Positions 1 to 10,757 of a stretch of 64,000 bases of DNA are shown here, one piece after another. The stretch comes from Streptomyces gelaticus. Lineage in GTDB: Bacteria; Actinomycetota; Actinomycetes; Streptomycetales; Streptomycetaceae. Under the pieces are notes generated by a model, which ran no database searches, was not told the DNA's origin, and worked only from the letters and a program-made list of their open reading frames with translations. A program made the position numbers and the translations under genes. Position 1 is the stretch's first letter. Each line of letters begins with the position of its first letter. The stretch lies in contig NZ_BMTF01000002.1 in the NCBI RefSeq assembly GCF_014649535.1, positions 310,001-374,000 on the forward strand, written 5' to 3'.

Positions 1-1278
1 GCCACCGACGCCGACCTGATCGCGGTCGCCGAGGACGAGCTCGAAGCCGCCGTCCAGATCTTCCACGTACGCGGCGGCCGGGTGCGCGGACAGCGCGGCT
101 GGGTCACCGACAAAGTCGAGAACGTCGACACCTCGCGTCTGGTGGAGCACGCCCTCCAGCAGCTGTACGGCGAGGAGGCGGGCGACGCCGTCCCCAAGGA
201 GGTCCTCGTCCCGGCCCTGCCAGAGGATCCCGACGCGGTCTCCCAGTGGCTCGCCGGCCGCCGCGGCTCCCAGGTCAGCCTGCGCATCCCGCAGCGCGGC
301 GACAAGAAGGACCTGATGGCGACGGTCCAGCGCAACGCCCAGCAGGCCCTGGGGCTGCACAAGACCAAGCGTGCCTCCGACCTGACCACCCGCTCCCGAG
401 CCCTGGAGGAGATCGCCGAGGCGCTCGGCCTCGACACCGCCCCGCTGCGCATCGAGTGCTTCGACATCTCGCACCTCCAGGGCGAGGACGTGGTCGCCTC
501 CATGGTCGTCTTCGAGGACGGGCTCGCCCGCAAGAGCGAGTACCGCCGCTTCCAGATCAAGGGCTTCGAGGGCCAGGACGACGTCCGGTCGATGCACGAG
601 GTGATCGGCCGCCGCTTCAAGAGGTACCTCCAGGAAAAGGAGCGCACGGGGGAGTGGGAGGAGACCCCCGCCCCGACCGGACCGGTCCCGGACGCCGCCC
701 CCGGCCCGGACGCCGCCCCCGGCCCGGACGCCGAGCCGCGCGAGGACGACGGGCGTCCCAAGCGGTTTGCCTATCCGCCGCAGCTCGTCGTGGTCGACGG
801 CGGCCAGCCGCAGGTCGCCGCCGCCAGGCGGGCCCTCGACGAGCTGGGGATCGACGACATCGCCGTCTGCGGCCTCGCCAAGCGCCTCGAAGAGGTCTGG
901 CTGCCCGATGACGACGACCCCGTCGTCCTGCCCCGCTCCAGCGAGGGCCTCTATCTCCTCCAGCGCGTCCGTGACGAGGCGCACCGCTTCGCGATCACGT
1001 ATCAGCGCGCCAAGCGGGCCAAACGCATCCGCTCCAGCCCGCTGGACGCCGTCGCAGGCCTCGGCGAAACCCGGAAACAGGCGTTGATCAAGCATTTCGG
1101 CTCCGTGAAGAAGCTGAGGCAGGCGACAATCGACGAGATCTGCGAGGTTCCGGGGATAGGCCGCAGGACGGCGGAATCAGTGGCTGTCGCCCTCGCCTCG
1201 ACCGCCCCGGCCTCGCCCGCCGTGAACACGGCGACAGGAGAGATCATTGAAGAGGACGACGGGGGCAGCACGACATGA
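1..1278 (+). CDS. uvrC: UvrABC excinuclease subunit C (5'-truncated by the window edge)
   Basis: UvrC makes the dual incisions in nucleotide excision repair after UvrA/UvrB damage recognition. The frame is open from base 1, so 425 C-terminal residues are present and the GIY-YIG domain lies outside the window. What is visible is the RNase H-like nuclease half, with [13 protein letters not shown] and the [14 protein letters not shown] segment, then paired helix-hairpin-helix motifs near the end ([21 protein letters not shown] and [15 protein letters not shown]). Between the nuclease motifs sits a Pro/Ala/Asp-rich insert encoded by an 18-bp tandem repeat (see the repeat at 688-733). The stop overlaps the start of rapZ, so the two genes are probably translationally coupled. 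Identification is secure; only the N-terminus is missing. Confidence 0.97.
   Translation, partial: ATDADLIAVAEDELEAAVQIFHVRGGRVRGQRGWVTDKVENVDTSRLVEHALQQLYGEEAGDAVPKEVLVPALPEDPDAVSQWLAGRRGSQVSLRIPQRGDKKDLMATVQRNAQQALGLHKTKRASDLTTRSRALEEIAEALGLDTAPLRIECFDISHLQGEDVVASMVVFEDGLARKSEYRRFQIKGFEGQDDVRSMHEVIGRRFKRYLQEKERTGEWEETPAPTGPVPDAAPGPDAAPGPDAEPREDDGRPKRFAYPPQLVVVDGGQPQVAAARRALDELGIDDIAVCGLAKRLEEVWLPDDDDPVVLPRSSEGLYLLQRVRDEAHRFAITYQRAKRAKRIRSSPLDAVAGLGETRKQALIKHFGSVKKLRQATIDEICEVPGIGRRTAESVAVALASTAPASPAVNTATGEIIEEDDGGSTT
688..733 (+). repeat. In-frame 18-bp tandem repeat within uvrC
   Basis: Two complete 18-bp units (688-705 and 706-723) with identical sequence CCGGACGCCGCCCCCGGC, plus a 10-base partial third copy (724-733). 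Each unit adds six residues of the form PDAAPG, so the protein keeps frame. The insert lies between conserved nuclease blocks, presumably in a surface loop. Confidence 0.9.
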
Positions 1279-2264
1279 CCGAGCGTGAGAACGCACACGA
1301 AGCCGAGCGCGAGCACGAAGTCGAGCACGACGGCACCGACCGAGCAGACGGAGCAGGACACGTGAGTACGGGCACCACGATCGAGACGGGCGACGGGAAT
1401 GCGACCATTCCCGAGCTGGTGATCATCTCGGGGATGTCGGGCGCCGGGCGCAGTACGGCGGCCAAGTGTCTGGAGGACCTCGGCTGGTTCGTCGTCGACA
1501 ACCTGCCGCCCGCCCTGATCCCCACCATGGTCGAGCTCGGCGCCCGCTCGCAGGGCAACGTGGCACGGATCGCCGTCGTCGTCGACGTCCGCGGGCGCCG
1601 CTTCTTCGACAACCTCCGCGAATCCCTCGCCGACCTGGAGGCCAAGCACGTCACCCGGCGGATCGTCTTCCTGGAGTCCTCCGACGACGCCCTCGTCCGC
1701 CGCTTCGAATCGGTCCGCCGCCCGCACCCCCTCCAGGGCGACGGCCGGATCGTCGACGGCATCGCCGCCGAGCGCGACCTGCTGCGCGAGCTGCGCGGCG
1801 ACGCCGACCTGGTGATCGACACCTCCAGCCTCAACGTGCACGAACTGCGCGCCAAGATGGACGCCCAGTTCGCCGGTGACGAGGAGCCGGAGCTGCGCGC
1901 CACGGTCATGTCGTTCGGCTTCAAGTACGGCCTGCCGGTCGACGCCGACCTGGTGGTCGACTGCCGCTTCCTGCCCAATCCGCACTGGGTCCCCGAGCTG
2001 CGCCCGTTCACCGGGCTCAACGAGGAGGTCTCCGCCTACGTCTTCGACCAGCCCGGCGCCAAGGAGTTCCTCAACCAGTACACGGAGCTGCTCCAGCTCA
2101 TCGCCACCGGGTACCGGCGCGAGGGCAAGCGCTATGTGACGATCGCCGTCGGCTGCACGGGCGGCAAGCACCGTTCGGTCGCCATGTCCGAGAAGCTCGC
2201 GGCCCGGCTCGCGACCGAAGGCATCGAGACGGTCCTCGTCCACCGGGACATGGGGCGCGAGTGA
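1275..2264 (+). CDS. rapZ: RapZ family P-loop nucleotide-binding protein
   Basis: RapZ/YvcJ family protein of 329 aa. In E. coli RapZ is an RNase E adaptor in glmS sRNA control; in Gram-positives the role is less clear and is linked to peptidoglycan precursor supply. A P-loop GMSGAGRST is at about residues 53-61, with Arg where the Walker A Lys normally sits. The C-terminal family signature [18 protein letters not shown] is intact. The first 40 or so residues are acidic and poorly conserved, so an internal GTG at 1362 is an alternative start; the ATG at 1275 overlaps the uvrC stop (ATGA). It belongs to the conserved actinobacterial block uvrC-rapZ-yvcK-whiA. Confidence 0.95.
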   Translation: MTERENAHEAEREHEVEHDGTDRADGAGHVSTGTTIETGDGNATIPELVIISGMSGAGRSTAAKCLEDLGWFVVDNLPPALIPTMVELGARSQGNVARIAVVVDVRGRRFFDNLRESLADLEAKHVTRRIVFLESSDDALVRRFESVRRPHPLQGDGRIVDGIAAERDLLRELRGDADLVIDTSSLNVHELRAKMDAQFAGDEEPELRATVMSFGFKYGLPVDADLVVDCRFLPNPHWVPELRPFTGLNEEVSAYVFDQPGAKEFLNQYTELLQLIATGYRREGKRYVTIAVGCTGGKHRSVAMSEKLAARLATEGIETVLVHRDMGRE

Positions 2265-3295
2265 CCAGCCGCAATCTGCGCCTGCGGCGGCTGCGCAGAG
2301 CCACCTCCGCGCTGCCCGGCCGCAAGCGCGGCGCACAGCCCAAGGTCGTCGCCCTCGGCGGCGGCATGGGGCTGTCCGCGTCGCTCGCGTCGCTCCGCCG
2401 GATCACCGGCGATCTCACCGCCGTGGTCACCGTCGCCGACGACGGCGGCTCCAGCGGCCGGCTCCGCGAGGAGCTCGGCGTACTGCCGCCCGGCGACCTG
2501 CGCAAGGCGCTCGCCGCCCTGTGCGGCGACGACGACTGGGGCCAGACCTGGGCCCGGGTGATCCAGCACCGCTTCCAGTCCAAGGGCGACCTGCACGAGC
2601 ACGCGGTCGGCAATCTCCTGATCGTCGCCCTCTGGGAGCAGCTCGGCGACCATGTCCAGGCACTCGACCTGGTCGGCAAGCTCCTCGGGGCGCACGGCCG
2701 GGTGCTGCCCATGTCCGCCGTGCCGCTGGAGCTCCAGGCGCTGGTCCGGGGACACGACCCGGCCCGCCCGGACGACGTGGACACCGTGCGCGGACAGGCC
2801 ACCGTGGCGCTCACCCCCGGCGAGGTGCAGTCCGTGCACCTCGTCCCGCACGACCCGCCGGCCGTCCCCGAGGCCGTCGCCGCGGTGCTCGACGCCGACT
2901 GGGTGGTGCTCGGCCCGGGATCCTGGTTCTCCTCCGTGATCCCGCACCTGCTCGTCCCCGAACTGCTCGACGCGCTCGTCGAAACCAAGGCCCGCAAGGT
3001 CCTCTCGCTCAACCTCGCACCGCAACCCGGTGAAACTGATGGCTTCTCCCCGCAGCGTCATTTGGAGGTTTTGGGACGACACGCCCCTAAACTCGCCCTG
3101 GACGTGGTGCTGGCCGACGAAGCCGCTGTGCCCGATCGTGAGTCCCTCGCCGATGCCGCCAAGCGGCTCGGCGCCGCGGTCGAGCTGGCGCCGGTGGCCT
3201 CACCCGACGGCGTTCCGATCCATGATCCGGAGCTGTTGGCCGCCGCGTACGACCGTATTTTTCGGATGCATGGAAGGATCGGCCCATGGCGATGA
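2261..3295 (+). CDS. yvcK: YvcK/CofD-like gluconeogenesis factor
   Basis: 344 aa, GTG start overlapping the rapZ stop by four bases (GTGA). The N-terminus carries the family hallmark [17 protein letters not shown] followed by [15 protein letters not shown], a CofD-type nucleotide-sugar binding fold. YvcK proteins bind UDP-sugars and support cell-wall synthesis and growth on gluconeogenic carbon. Its position between rapZ and whiA is the standard Gram-positive order. The 3' end overlaps the whiA start by 10 bases, implying translational coupling. Confidence 0.94.
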   Translation: MTSRNLRLRRLRRATSALPGRKRGAQPKVVALGGGMGLSASLASLRRITGDLTAVVTVADDGGSSGRLREELGVLPPGDLRKALAALCGDDDWGQTWARVIQHRFQSKGDLHEHAVGNLLIVALWEQLGDHVQALDLVGKLLGAHGRVLPMSAVPLELQALVRGHDPARPDDVDTVRGQATVALTPGEVQSVHLVPHDPPAVPEAVAAVLDADWVVLGPGSWFSSVIPHLLVPELLDALVETKARKVLSLNLAPQPGETDGFSPQRHLEVLGRHAPKLALDVVLADEAAVPDRESLADAAKRLGAAVELAPVASPDGVPIHDPELLAAAYDRIFRMHGRIGPWR

Positions 3296-4275
3296 CGCCG
3301 GCGGTGAAGGACGAAATCTCTCGGCTTCCCGTGACCCGGACCTGCTGCAGGAAGGCAGAGGTTTCGGCGATTCTTCGGTTCGCGGGTGGGCTGCACCTGG
3401 TCAGCGGCCGGATTGTGATCGAGGCGGAGCTGGACACCGCGATGGCGGCACGTCGGCTCAAGCGGGACATCCTCGAGATCTTCGGGCACAGCTCGGAGCT
3501 GATCGTGATGGCCCCCGGAGGCCTGCGGCGCGGTTCCCGCTATGTCGTACGGGTGGTGGCCGGCGGCGACCAGCTGGCCCGCCAGACAGGTCTGGTGGAC
3601 GGTCGCGGCCGTCCCATCCGCGGGCTGCCCCCGCAGGTGGTCTCGGGGGCCACCTGCGATGCCGAGGCGGCCTGGCGCGGAGCCTTCCTGGCCCATGGCT
3701 CGCTCACCGAGCCGGGCCGCTCCTCCTCGCTGGAGGTGACCTGCCCCGGCCCGGAGGCGGCGCTCGCGCTGGTCGGCGCGGCCCGCAGGCTCTCCATCGC
3801 GGCCAAGGCCCGCGAGGTGCGCGGGGTGGACCGGGTCGTCGTCCGTGACGGCGATGCGATCGGCGCGCTGCTCACCCGGCTGGGCGCCCATGAGTCGGTG
3901 CTCGCCTGGGAGGAGCGGCGGATGCGCCGCGAGGTCCGCGCCACGGCCAACCGGCTCGCCAACTTCGACGACGCCAACCTGCGCCGTTCCGCGCGGGCCG
4001 CGGTCGCCGCGGGCGCCCGGGTGGGGCGCGCGCTGGAGATCCTGGGCGAGGAGGTGCCCGAGCACCTCGCGGCGGCCGGACGGCTGCGCATGGAGCACAA
4101 GCAGGCCTCCCTGGAGGAGCTGGGCGCGCTCGCCGACCCGCCGCTGACCAAGGACGCGGTCGCCGGCCGGATCCGCCGGCTGCTGGCGATGGCCGACAAG
4201 AGGGCCCAGGACCTGGGCATTCCGGGCACCGAATCCACCCTCGGCGAGGAGCTCGCCGACGGCCTGGTGGGCTGA
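3286..4275 (+). CDS. whiA: Sporulation regulator WhiA
   Basis: 329 aa, the usual length for Streptomyces WhiA. The first two thirds form a degenerate LAGLIDADG homing-endonuclease-like domain ([31 protein letters not shown]) and the C-terminus (about 240-320) is a helix-turn-helix region ([31 protein letters not shown]). WhiA works with WhiB to activate septation genes during aerial-hypha development in Streptomyces. The ATG lies inside the yvcK 3' end. A strong terminator follows at 4374-4407, closing the operon. Confidence 0.97.
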   Translation: MAMTPAVKDEISRLPVTRTCCRKAEVSAILRFAGGLHLVSGRIVIEAELDTAMAARRLKRDILEIFGHSSELIVMAPGGLRRGSRYVVRVVAGGDQLARQTGLVDGRGRPIRGLPPQVVSGATCDAEAAWRGAFLAHGSLTEPGRSSSLEVTCPGPEAALALVGAARRLSIAAKAREVRGVDRVVVRDGDAIGALLTRLGAHESVLAWEERRMRREVRATANRLANFDDANLRRSARAAVAAGARVGRALEILGEEVPEHLAAAGRLRMEHKQASLEELGALADPPLTKDAVAGRIRRLLAMADKRAQDLGIPGTESTLGEELADGLVG

Positions 4276-4334
4276 CCCGCGACGGGAACGAATCCGGCCG
4301 GATCCGGCACGCGCGGAGCTCCCCGGGATGCTGA

Positions 4335-5546
<1,212 letters not shown>

Positions 5547-5577
5547 CCGTCGAACGGCCAGGCAGCCAGATGTGAGC

Positions 5578-5619
5578 ACGGGGCTCGAACAGCGCAACGC
5601 CGCGCCGTTCGGGCCCCGT
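5578..5619 (+). terminator. gap-pgk intercistronic hairpin (partial terminator or processing stem)
   Basis: Arms ACGGGGCTCGAAC (5578-5590) and GTTCGGGCCCCGT (5607-5619) pair over 13 positions with one T.G wobble. It lies between co-directional glycolytic genes, so it probably sets a gap>pgk transcript ratio and need not end transcription fully. Confidence 0.65.
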
Positions 5620-5654
5620 CGCATGCTCTCCCGCCCTCCAAGGAGTCCAGCAAG

Positions 5655-6866
5655 ATGAAGACGATCGACGAACTGATCGCCGAAGGGGTCACCGGCAAGC
5701 GCGTATTCGTCCGCGCCGACCTCAACGTGCCGCTGAGCGGCACCACCATCACCGACGACGGCCGTATCCGCGCCGTCCAGCCGACCGTGGAGAAGCTCGT
5801 CGCGGCCGGCGCGCGGGTCGTCGTCGCCTCGCACCTGGGCCGCCCCAAGGGCGCCCCGGACCCGGCCTTCTCTCTGGCGCCCGCCGCCGCCCGCCTCGGC
5901 GAACTCATCGGCGCCGACGTGGCCTTCGCGACCGACACGGTCGGCGAGTCGGCCCGCGCCACGGTCGCCGCCCTCGGGGACGGCGAGGTCGCCGTCCTCG
6001 AGAATCTCCGCTTCAACCCCGGCGAGACGTCCAAGGACGACGCCGAGCGCGGTGAGTTCGCCGACCGGCTCGCCGAGCTCGCCGACCTGTACGTGGGCGA
6101 CGGCTTCGGAGCGGTGCACCGCAAGCACGCCTCGGTCTTCGACCTCCCGGCCCGGCTGCCGCACGCCGCCGGCGACCTGATCGCCACCGAGGTCGGCGTC
6201 CTGAAGAAGCTCACCGAGAACGTCGAGCGCCCCTACGCCGTGGTGCTCGGCGGCTCCAAGGTCTCCGACAAGCTCGGCGTCATCGACCACCTCCTGGAGC
6301 GTGCCGACCGCATCCTGATCGGCGGTGGCATGGCGTACACCTTCCTCAAGGCCCAGGGCCACGAGGTCGGCAGCTCGCTCCTCCAGGAGGACCAGATCCC
6401 GGCGGTGCTGGAGTACCTCAAGCGGGCCGAGAACAGGGGCGTGGAGTTCGTGCTCCCCGTCGACGTCGTGGTCTCCGCGCAGTTCCCGGACCTCAAGGCC
6501 AAGGCTCCGACCGAGCACCGCACCGTGCCCGCGGACGCCATGCCGGCCGGGTTCATGGGCCTGGACAACGGCCCCGAGACCAACGCGCTGTACGCATCGA
6601 AGCTCGCCGACGCCGCCACCGTCTTCTGGAACGGCCCGATGGGCGTCTTCGAGCACCCCGACTACGCCGAGGGAACCCGGGCCGTCGCCCAGGCCCTCGT
6701 CGATTCCTCGGGCTTCAGTGTCGTCGGCGGTGGCGACTCCGCCGCGGCCGTCCGCACCCTGGGCTTCGACGAAAACGCATTCGGACACATCTCGACCGGT
6801 GGCGGTGCCAGCCTCGAATACCTCGAGGGCAAGACGCTTCCCGGCCTCGCCGCACTGGAGGACTGA
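5655..6866 (+). CDS. pgk: Phosphoglycerate kinase
   Basis: 403 aa, full length. Transfers phosphate from 1,3-bisphosphoglycerate to ADP. The N-terminal [13 protein letters not shown] motif and substrate-binding Arg segments (RFNPGE, GRPKG) are present; the C-terminal nucleotide-binding part contains [10 protein letters not shown] and [10 protein letters not shown]. An AAGGAGTCC ribosome binding site precedes ATG 5655. Six bases separate its stop from tpiA. Confidence 0.98.
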   Translation: MKTIDELIAEGVTGKRVFVRADLNVPLSGTTITDDGRIRAVQPTVEKLVAAGARVVVASHLGRPKGAPDPAFSLAPAAARLGELIGADVAFATDTVGESARATVAALGDGEVAVLENLRFNPGETSKDDAERGEFADRLAELADLYVGDGFGAVHRKHASVFDLPARLPHAAGDLIATEVGVLKKLTENVERPYAVVLGGSKVSDKLGVIDHLLERADRILIGGGMAYTFLKAQGHEVGSSLLQEDQIPAVLEYLKRAENRGVEFVLPVDVVVSAQFPDLKAKAPTEHRTVPADAMPAGFMGLDNGPETNALYASKLADAATVFWNGPMGVFEHPDYAEGTRAVAQALVDSSGFSVVGGGDSAAAVRTLGFDENAFGHISTGGGASLEYLEGKTLPGLAALED

Positions 6867-6872
6867 CCTTTC

Positions 6873-7649
6873 ATGACCACGCGTACCCCGCTGATGGCGG
6901 GCAACTGGAAGATGAACCTCAACCACCTCGAGGCCATCGCACACACCCAGAAGCTCGGCTTCGCACTGACCGACAAGGACTACGACGTCGTCGAGGTCGC
7001 CGTGCTGCCGCCCTTCACCGACCTGCGCTCCGTGCAGACCCTGGTCGAGGGCGACAAGCTGAAGATCAAGTACGGCGCCCAGGACATCTCGGCGCACGAC
7101 TCCGGCGCGTACACCGGTGAGATCTCCGGCCCGATGCTCGCCAAGCTGCGGTGCACCTATGTCGCCGTCGGCCACAGCGAGCGCCGGCAGTACCACGGCG
7201 AGACCGACGAGATCTGCAACGCCAAGGTGAAGGCCGCGTACAAGCACGGCCTGACCCCGATCCTCTGCGTCGGCGAGGGTCTGGACGTCCGCAAGGCCGG
7301 TGACCAGGTCTCCTACACCCTCGCGCAGCTCGACGGCGGTCTGAAGGACGTCCCCGCCGAGCAGGCCGAGTCCATCGTGATCGCCTACGAGCCGGTCTGG
7401 GCCATCGGCACCGGTGAGGTCGCCACGCCCCAGGACGCCCAGGAGGTCTGCGGTGCGATCCGCGGCCGGCTGGCCGAGCTGTACTCGCAGGAGCTGGCGG
7501 ACGCCGTCCGTATCCAGTACGGCGGCTCGGTGAAGTCCGGCAATGTCGCCGCGATCATGGCGCAGCCCGACGTGGACGGGGCGCTGGTCGGGGGTGCCGC
7601 ACTGGACGCCGACGAGTTCGTCAAGATCGTCCGCTTCCGCGACCAGTGA
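6873..7649 (+). CDS. tpiA: Triosephosphate isomerase
   Basis: 258 aa TIM barrel interconverting dihydroxyacetone phosphate and glyceraldehyde 3-phosphate. Active-site elements are all visible: AGNWKMN (Asn/Lys) at the N-terminus, VGHSERR (electrophilic His) and [11 protein letters not shown] (catalytic Glu and loop 6). Follows pgk by six bases and is followed by a terminator-like hairpin before secG. Confidence 0.98.
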   Translation: MTTRTPLMAGNWKMNLNHLEAIAHTQKLGFALTDKDYDVVEVAVLPPFTDLRSVQTLVEGDKLKIKYGAQDISAHDSGAYTGEISGPMLAKLRCTYVAVGHSERRQYHGETDEICNAKVKAAYKHGLTPILCVGEGLDVRKAGDQVSYTLAQLDGGLKDVPAEQAESIVIAYEPVWAIGTGEVATPQDAQEVCGAIRGRLAELYSQELADAVRIQYGGSVKSGNVAAIMAQPDVDGALVGGAALDADEFVKIVRFRDQ

Positions 7650-7682
7650 GTATGCGGTAGCGCGGATCCGTCGTACCCTTGC

Positions 7683-7713
7683 GGGGGCCGCGGAGGGTAG
7701 CCTCCCGGCCCCC
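7683..7713 (+). terminator. Hairpin between tpiA and secG
   Basis: GGGGGCC (7683-7689) pairs with GGCCCCC (7707-7713), with an inner GGAGG/CCTCC helix and a small asymmetric bulge. Probably ends the glycolytic transcript. Confidence 0.65.
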
Positions 7714-7762
7714 GTTGTCAGCACATGCAGTCCAGAGGAATTCCGGAAAGTAGGGACCAGCC

Positions 7763-7999
7763 GTGATTTTGGCGTTCGAGATCGCCCTGATCGTCTTCAG
7801 CCTGCTGCTGATGCTGCTGGTGCTGATGCACAAGGGAAAGGGCGGCGGCCTCTCCGACATGTTCGGTGGCGGCATGCAGTCGTCGGTCGGTGGTTCCTCG
7901 GTCGCGGAGCGGAACCTCGACCGGATCACCGTGGTCGTCGGTCTGGCGTGGTTCGCGTGCATTGTTGTGCTTGGTCTGCTGATCAAGCTGGACAACTGA
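7763..7999 (+). CDS. secG: Preprotein translocase subunit SecG
   Basis: 78 aa, two hydrophobic segments (about residues 2-22 and 53-73) flanking a glycine-rich loop with GGLSDMFGGGMQSS, the SecG signature. Accessory subunit of the SecYEG membrane channel. GTG start at 7763. The tpiA-secG-rbpA-pgi order recurs in Streptomyces. Confidence 0.95.
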   Translation: MILAFEIALIVFSLLLMLLVLMHKGKGGGLSDMFGGGMQSSVGGSSVAERNLDRITVVVGLAWFACIVVLGLLIKLDN

Positions 8000-8108
8000 C
8001 CCGTCGTACGCGATTCCCGGTGACGGTGTAACTCCTTTCACTGGACGCGCGTTGGGCCTTACGTAGACTGGGGCATCTTCGAGCACCATCACGCAGGGAG
8101 TTACGACC

Positions 8109-8444
8109 GTGGCAAGTGGCAACGCGATCCGGGGAAGCCGGGTCGGAGCGGGGCCGATGGGGGAGGCCGAGCGCGGTGAGGCCGCGCCGCGCCTCCGCAT
8201 CTCCTTCTGGTGCTCGAACGGGCACGAGACGCAGCCGAGCTTCGCCAGTGACGCGCAGGTACCGGAGACCTGGGACTGCCCGCGCTGCGGCTTCCCGGCC
8301 GGCCAGGACCGGGACAGCCCGCCGGACCCGCCGCGCACCGAGCCGTACAAGACGCACCTCGCGTACGTGCGCGAGCGGCGCAGTGACGCGGACGGCGAGG
8401 CCATCCTCGCCGAGGCCCTGGCGAAACTCCGGGGCGAAATCTAG
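8109..8444 (+). CDS. RbpA-family RNA polymerase-binding protein (paralogue)
   Basis: 111 aa. RbpA proteins bind group 1/2 sigma factors and RNA polymerase and stimulate open-complex formation in actinobacteria. The central zinc-binding layout is C-x-N-G-H followed by C-P-R-C ([10 protein letters not shown]...[10 protein letters not shown]), and the C-terminal [21 protein letters not shown] resembles the sigma-interacting helices. The sequence differs from the housekeeping RbpA as I know it from S. coelicolor (different N-terminus and zinc loop), and its location beside secG/pgi matches the second paralogue, so I leave the symbol blank. GTG start preceded by GGGAG. Confidence 0.85.
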   Translation: MASGNAIRGSRVGAGPMGEAERGEAAPRLRISFWCSNGHETQPSFASDAQVPETWDCPRCGFPAGQDRDSPPDPPRTEPYKTHLAYVRERRSDADGEAILAEALAKLRGEI

Positions 8445-8451
8445 AAGTTCA

Positions 8452-8482
8452 CCGGCCGGGCACCCGCAAGGTGCCCGGCCGG
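8452..8482 (+). terminator. Terminator after the rbpA paralogue
   Basis: Perfect 13-bp stem CCGGCCGGGCACC (8452-8464)/GGTGCCCGGCCGG (8470-8482) with loop CGCAA, starting 7 bases after the stop codon. Confidence 0.85.
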
Positions 8483-8511
8483 GCCGCTTGTGCCGTGTCC
8501 GCAGGCCTCCA

Positions 8512-8543
8512 TTGTCTCGCCGGTCCCTCTGATCAATTAGGTT
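8512..8543 (+). promoter_or_regulatory. Possible pgi promoter
   Basis: TTGTCT (8512-8517) and TAGGTT (8538-8543) lie downstream of a strong terminator and upstream of pgi. The 20-bp spacing is longer than ideal, so this is tentative. Confidence 0.3.
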
Positions 8544-8596
8544 GGAGGTGCAGCGGGGCATCTGCAGGCACGAGAAGAATTGGGCTGATACCCGGG

Positions 8597-10249
8597 ATGA
8601 ATACACGAAGCCGAACCAGGCTCAACCAGACGCCCGAGTGGACCGCTCTGGGCAAGCACCGCGAGCAGCTCGGAACAACACATCTGCGCCGGCTCTTCGC
8701 GGACGATCCGCGGCGCGGCACCGGATACACCCTCACGGTCGGCGATCTGTACGTCGACTACTCCAAGCACCTGGTCACCGACGAGACGCTGCGGCTGCTG
8801 CGCGAGCTCGCCGCGGCCACCAAGGTGGCCGAGCTGCGGGACGCGATGTTCCGTGGCGAGAAGATCAACACCACCGAGGTCCGCGCCGTCCTGCACACCG
8901 CGCTGCGAGCCCCGCGCGACGCGGTGATCGAGGTCGACGGCGAGAACGTGGTGCCGGGTGTGCACGCCGTGCTCGACCGGATGGCGGCGTTCTCCGACCG
9001 CATCAGGTCGGGGGAGTGGACCGGTCACACCGGCAGGCGCATCAAGAACGTCGTCAACATCGGCATCGGCGGCTCCGACCTCGGCCCCGCCATGGCGTAC
9101 GAGGTGCTGCGCTCCTTCACGGACCGCGAGCTGACCGTCCGCTTCGTGTCGAACGTCGACGGCGCCGACCTCCACGAGGCGGTGCGCGATCTCGACCCGG
9201 CCGAGACGCTCTTCGTCGTCGCGTCGAAGACCTTCACCACGATCGAGACCGTCACCAACGCCACCTCCGCACGCAACTGGCTGCTGACCGGGCTGAACGC
9301 CGGTCAGGACGCGGTCGCCAAGCACTTCGTGGCGCTGTCCACGAACGCCGGGAAGGTCGCGGAGTTCGGCATCGACACCGCCAACATGTTCGAGTTCTGG
9401 GACTGGGTCGGCGGCCGTTACTCCTACGACTCCGCCATCGGCCTCTCGCTGATGATCGCCATCGGCCCGGAGCGGTTCCGCGAGATGCTCGACGGCTTCC
9501 ACCTGGTCGACGAGCACTTCCGCACCGCCCCCGCCGAGTCCAACGTCCCCCTGCTGCTGGGTCTGTTGGGCGTCTGGTACGGGGCATTCTTCGACGCCCA
9601 GTCGCATGCCGTGCTTCCGTACAGCCACTATCTGTCCAAGTTCACCGCGTACTTGCAGCAGCTGGACATGGAGTCCAACGGCAAGTCCGTGGACCGGGAC
9701 GGCAATCCGGTCGACTGGCAGACCGGACCGGTCGTCTGGGGCACCCCCGGCACCAACGGGCAGCATGCCTACTACCAGCTGATCCACCAGGGCACCAAGG
9801 TCATCCCGGCCGACTTCATCGGCTTCGCCGAGCCGGTCGCCGACCTGCTGCCCGGCCTGGTCGCCCAGCACGATCTGCTGATGGCCAACTTCTTCGCCCA
9901 GACCCAGGCGCTGGCCTTCGGCAAGACGCCGGAGGAGGTCCGTGCCGAGGGCGTCGCCGAGGAACTGGTGCCGCACAAGACCTTCCGGGGCAACCACCCG
10001 ACGACGACGATCCTCGCCGACCGGCTGACCCCGTCCGTGCTCGGTCAGCTGATCGCGCTGTACGAGCACAAGGTCTTCGTCCAGGGTGCCGTCTGGAACA
10101 TCGACTCCTTCGACCAGTGGGGCGTCGAGCTCGGCAAGGTCCTCGCCAAGAAGATCGAGCCGGTGCTCACCGAGGGCAAGGGGGGCGAGCAGCTGGACAG
10201 CTCGACCGCCGCGCTCGTCGAGGCGTACCGCGCCCGCCGGGGGCGCTGA
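8597..10249 (+). CDS. pgi: Glucose-6-phosphate isomerase
   Basis: 550 aa, reversible glucose-6-P/fructose-6-P isomerisation linking glycolysis with the pentose phosphate operon on the opposite strand. ATG 8597 is preferred because conservation begins at [14 protein letters not shown]; upstream in-frame sequence runs into the terminator. Phosphate/substrate motifs [19 protein letters not shown] and the catalytic region [11 protein letters not shown] and [15 protein letters not shown] are intact. The next gene starts four bases after its stop. Confidence 0.97.
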   Translation: MNTRSRTRLNQTPEWTALGKHREQLGTTHLRRLFADDPRRGTGYTLTVGDLYVDYSKHLVTDETLRLLRELAAATKVAELRDAMFRGEKINTTEVRAVLHTALRAPRDAVIEVDGENVVPGVHAVLDRMAAFSDRIRSGEWTGHTGRRIKNVVNIGIGGSDLGPAMAYEVLRSFTDRELTVRFVSNVDGADLHEAVRDLDPAETLFVVASKTFTTIETVTNATSARNWLLTGLNAGQDAVAKHFVALSTNAGKVAEFGIDTANMFEFWDWVGGRYSYDSAIGLSLMIAIGPERFREMLDGFHLVDEHFRTAPAESNVPLLLGLLGVWYGAFFDAQSHAVLPYSHYLSKFTAYLQQLDMESNGKSVDRDGNPVDWQTGPVVWGTPGTNGQHAYYQLIHQGTKVIPADFIGFAEPVADLLPGLVAQHDLLMANFFAQTQALAFGKTPEEVRAEGVAEELVPHKTFRGNHPTTTILADRLTPSVLGQLIALYEHKVFVQGAVWNIDSFDQWGVELGKVLAKKIEPVLTEGKGGEQLDSSTAALVEAYRARRGR

Positions 10250-10253
10250 GCCG

Positions 10254-10757
10254 ATGACCGCGGGGGAGGGGACGGTACGGCTGCGGCCGCCGAACAACAC
10301 GCTGGACCCGAGAGCCGTGGGGTGGTGGCGGGCCCAGTGGCTGCTGCTGACCGCCGCCCCCGTGGTCGTCCTGGCCGTGCTGGGCGCCCTCATCGCGCCC
10401 GCCCGGTTCTGGCTGCTGCTGCCCGCAGGGGTGCTCGCGGTCCTCGGCGTCGGCTGCGCCGTCCTCCTTCCCGCATGGTGGTTCCGTACCCACCGCTGGG
10501 AGGTCACCGACGAAGCGGTGTACGTCAGGACCGGGGTCTTCCGGCAGGAGTGGCGGATCGCCCCGATGTCCCGGATCCAGACCGTGGACACGGTACGCGG
10601 ACCGCTCGAACAGCTCTACCGGCTCGCCACGGTCACCGTCACCACCGCCTCGGCCAAGGGCGCGGTGCGGATCGAGGGCCTCGACCACGAGACGGCGGCC
10701 GGGTTGGCCGAACGGCTCACCCGGATCACCCAGGACACCCCCGGAGATGCCACATGA
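10254..10757 (+). CDS. Bacterial PH-domain membrane protein (YdbS-like)
   Basis: 167 aa. Two adjacent transmembrane segments (about residues 28-75) are followed by a single bacterial pleckstrin-homology (bPH_2/DUF304) domain; the conserved WWFRTHRWEVTDEAVYVRTGVF entry and the MSRIQTVDTVRGPLEQLYRLATVTV core fit that family. It is coupled by ATGA to a larger multi-PH protein, the YdbS-YdbT arrangement known from B. subtilis, where the pair protects against certain antimicrobial peptides. Function in this organism is unknown. Confidence 0.85.
   Translation: MTAGEGTVRLRPPNNTLDPRAVGWWRAQWLLLTAAPVVVLAVLGALIAPARFWLLLPAGVLAVLGVGCAVLLPAWWFRTHRWEVTDEAVYVRTGVFRQEWRIAPMSRIQTVDTVRGPLEQLYRLATVTVTTASAKGAVRIEGLDHETAAGLAERLTRITQDTPGDAT

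Noticed and set aside
10322..10753. N-terminal extension of the YdbT-like protein
   Set aside because: Overlaps the YdbS-like gene in another frame and lacks family sequence; ATG 10754 is coupled to the previous stop.
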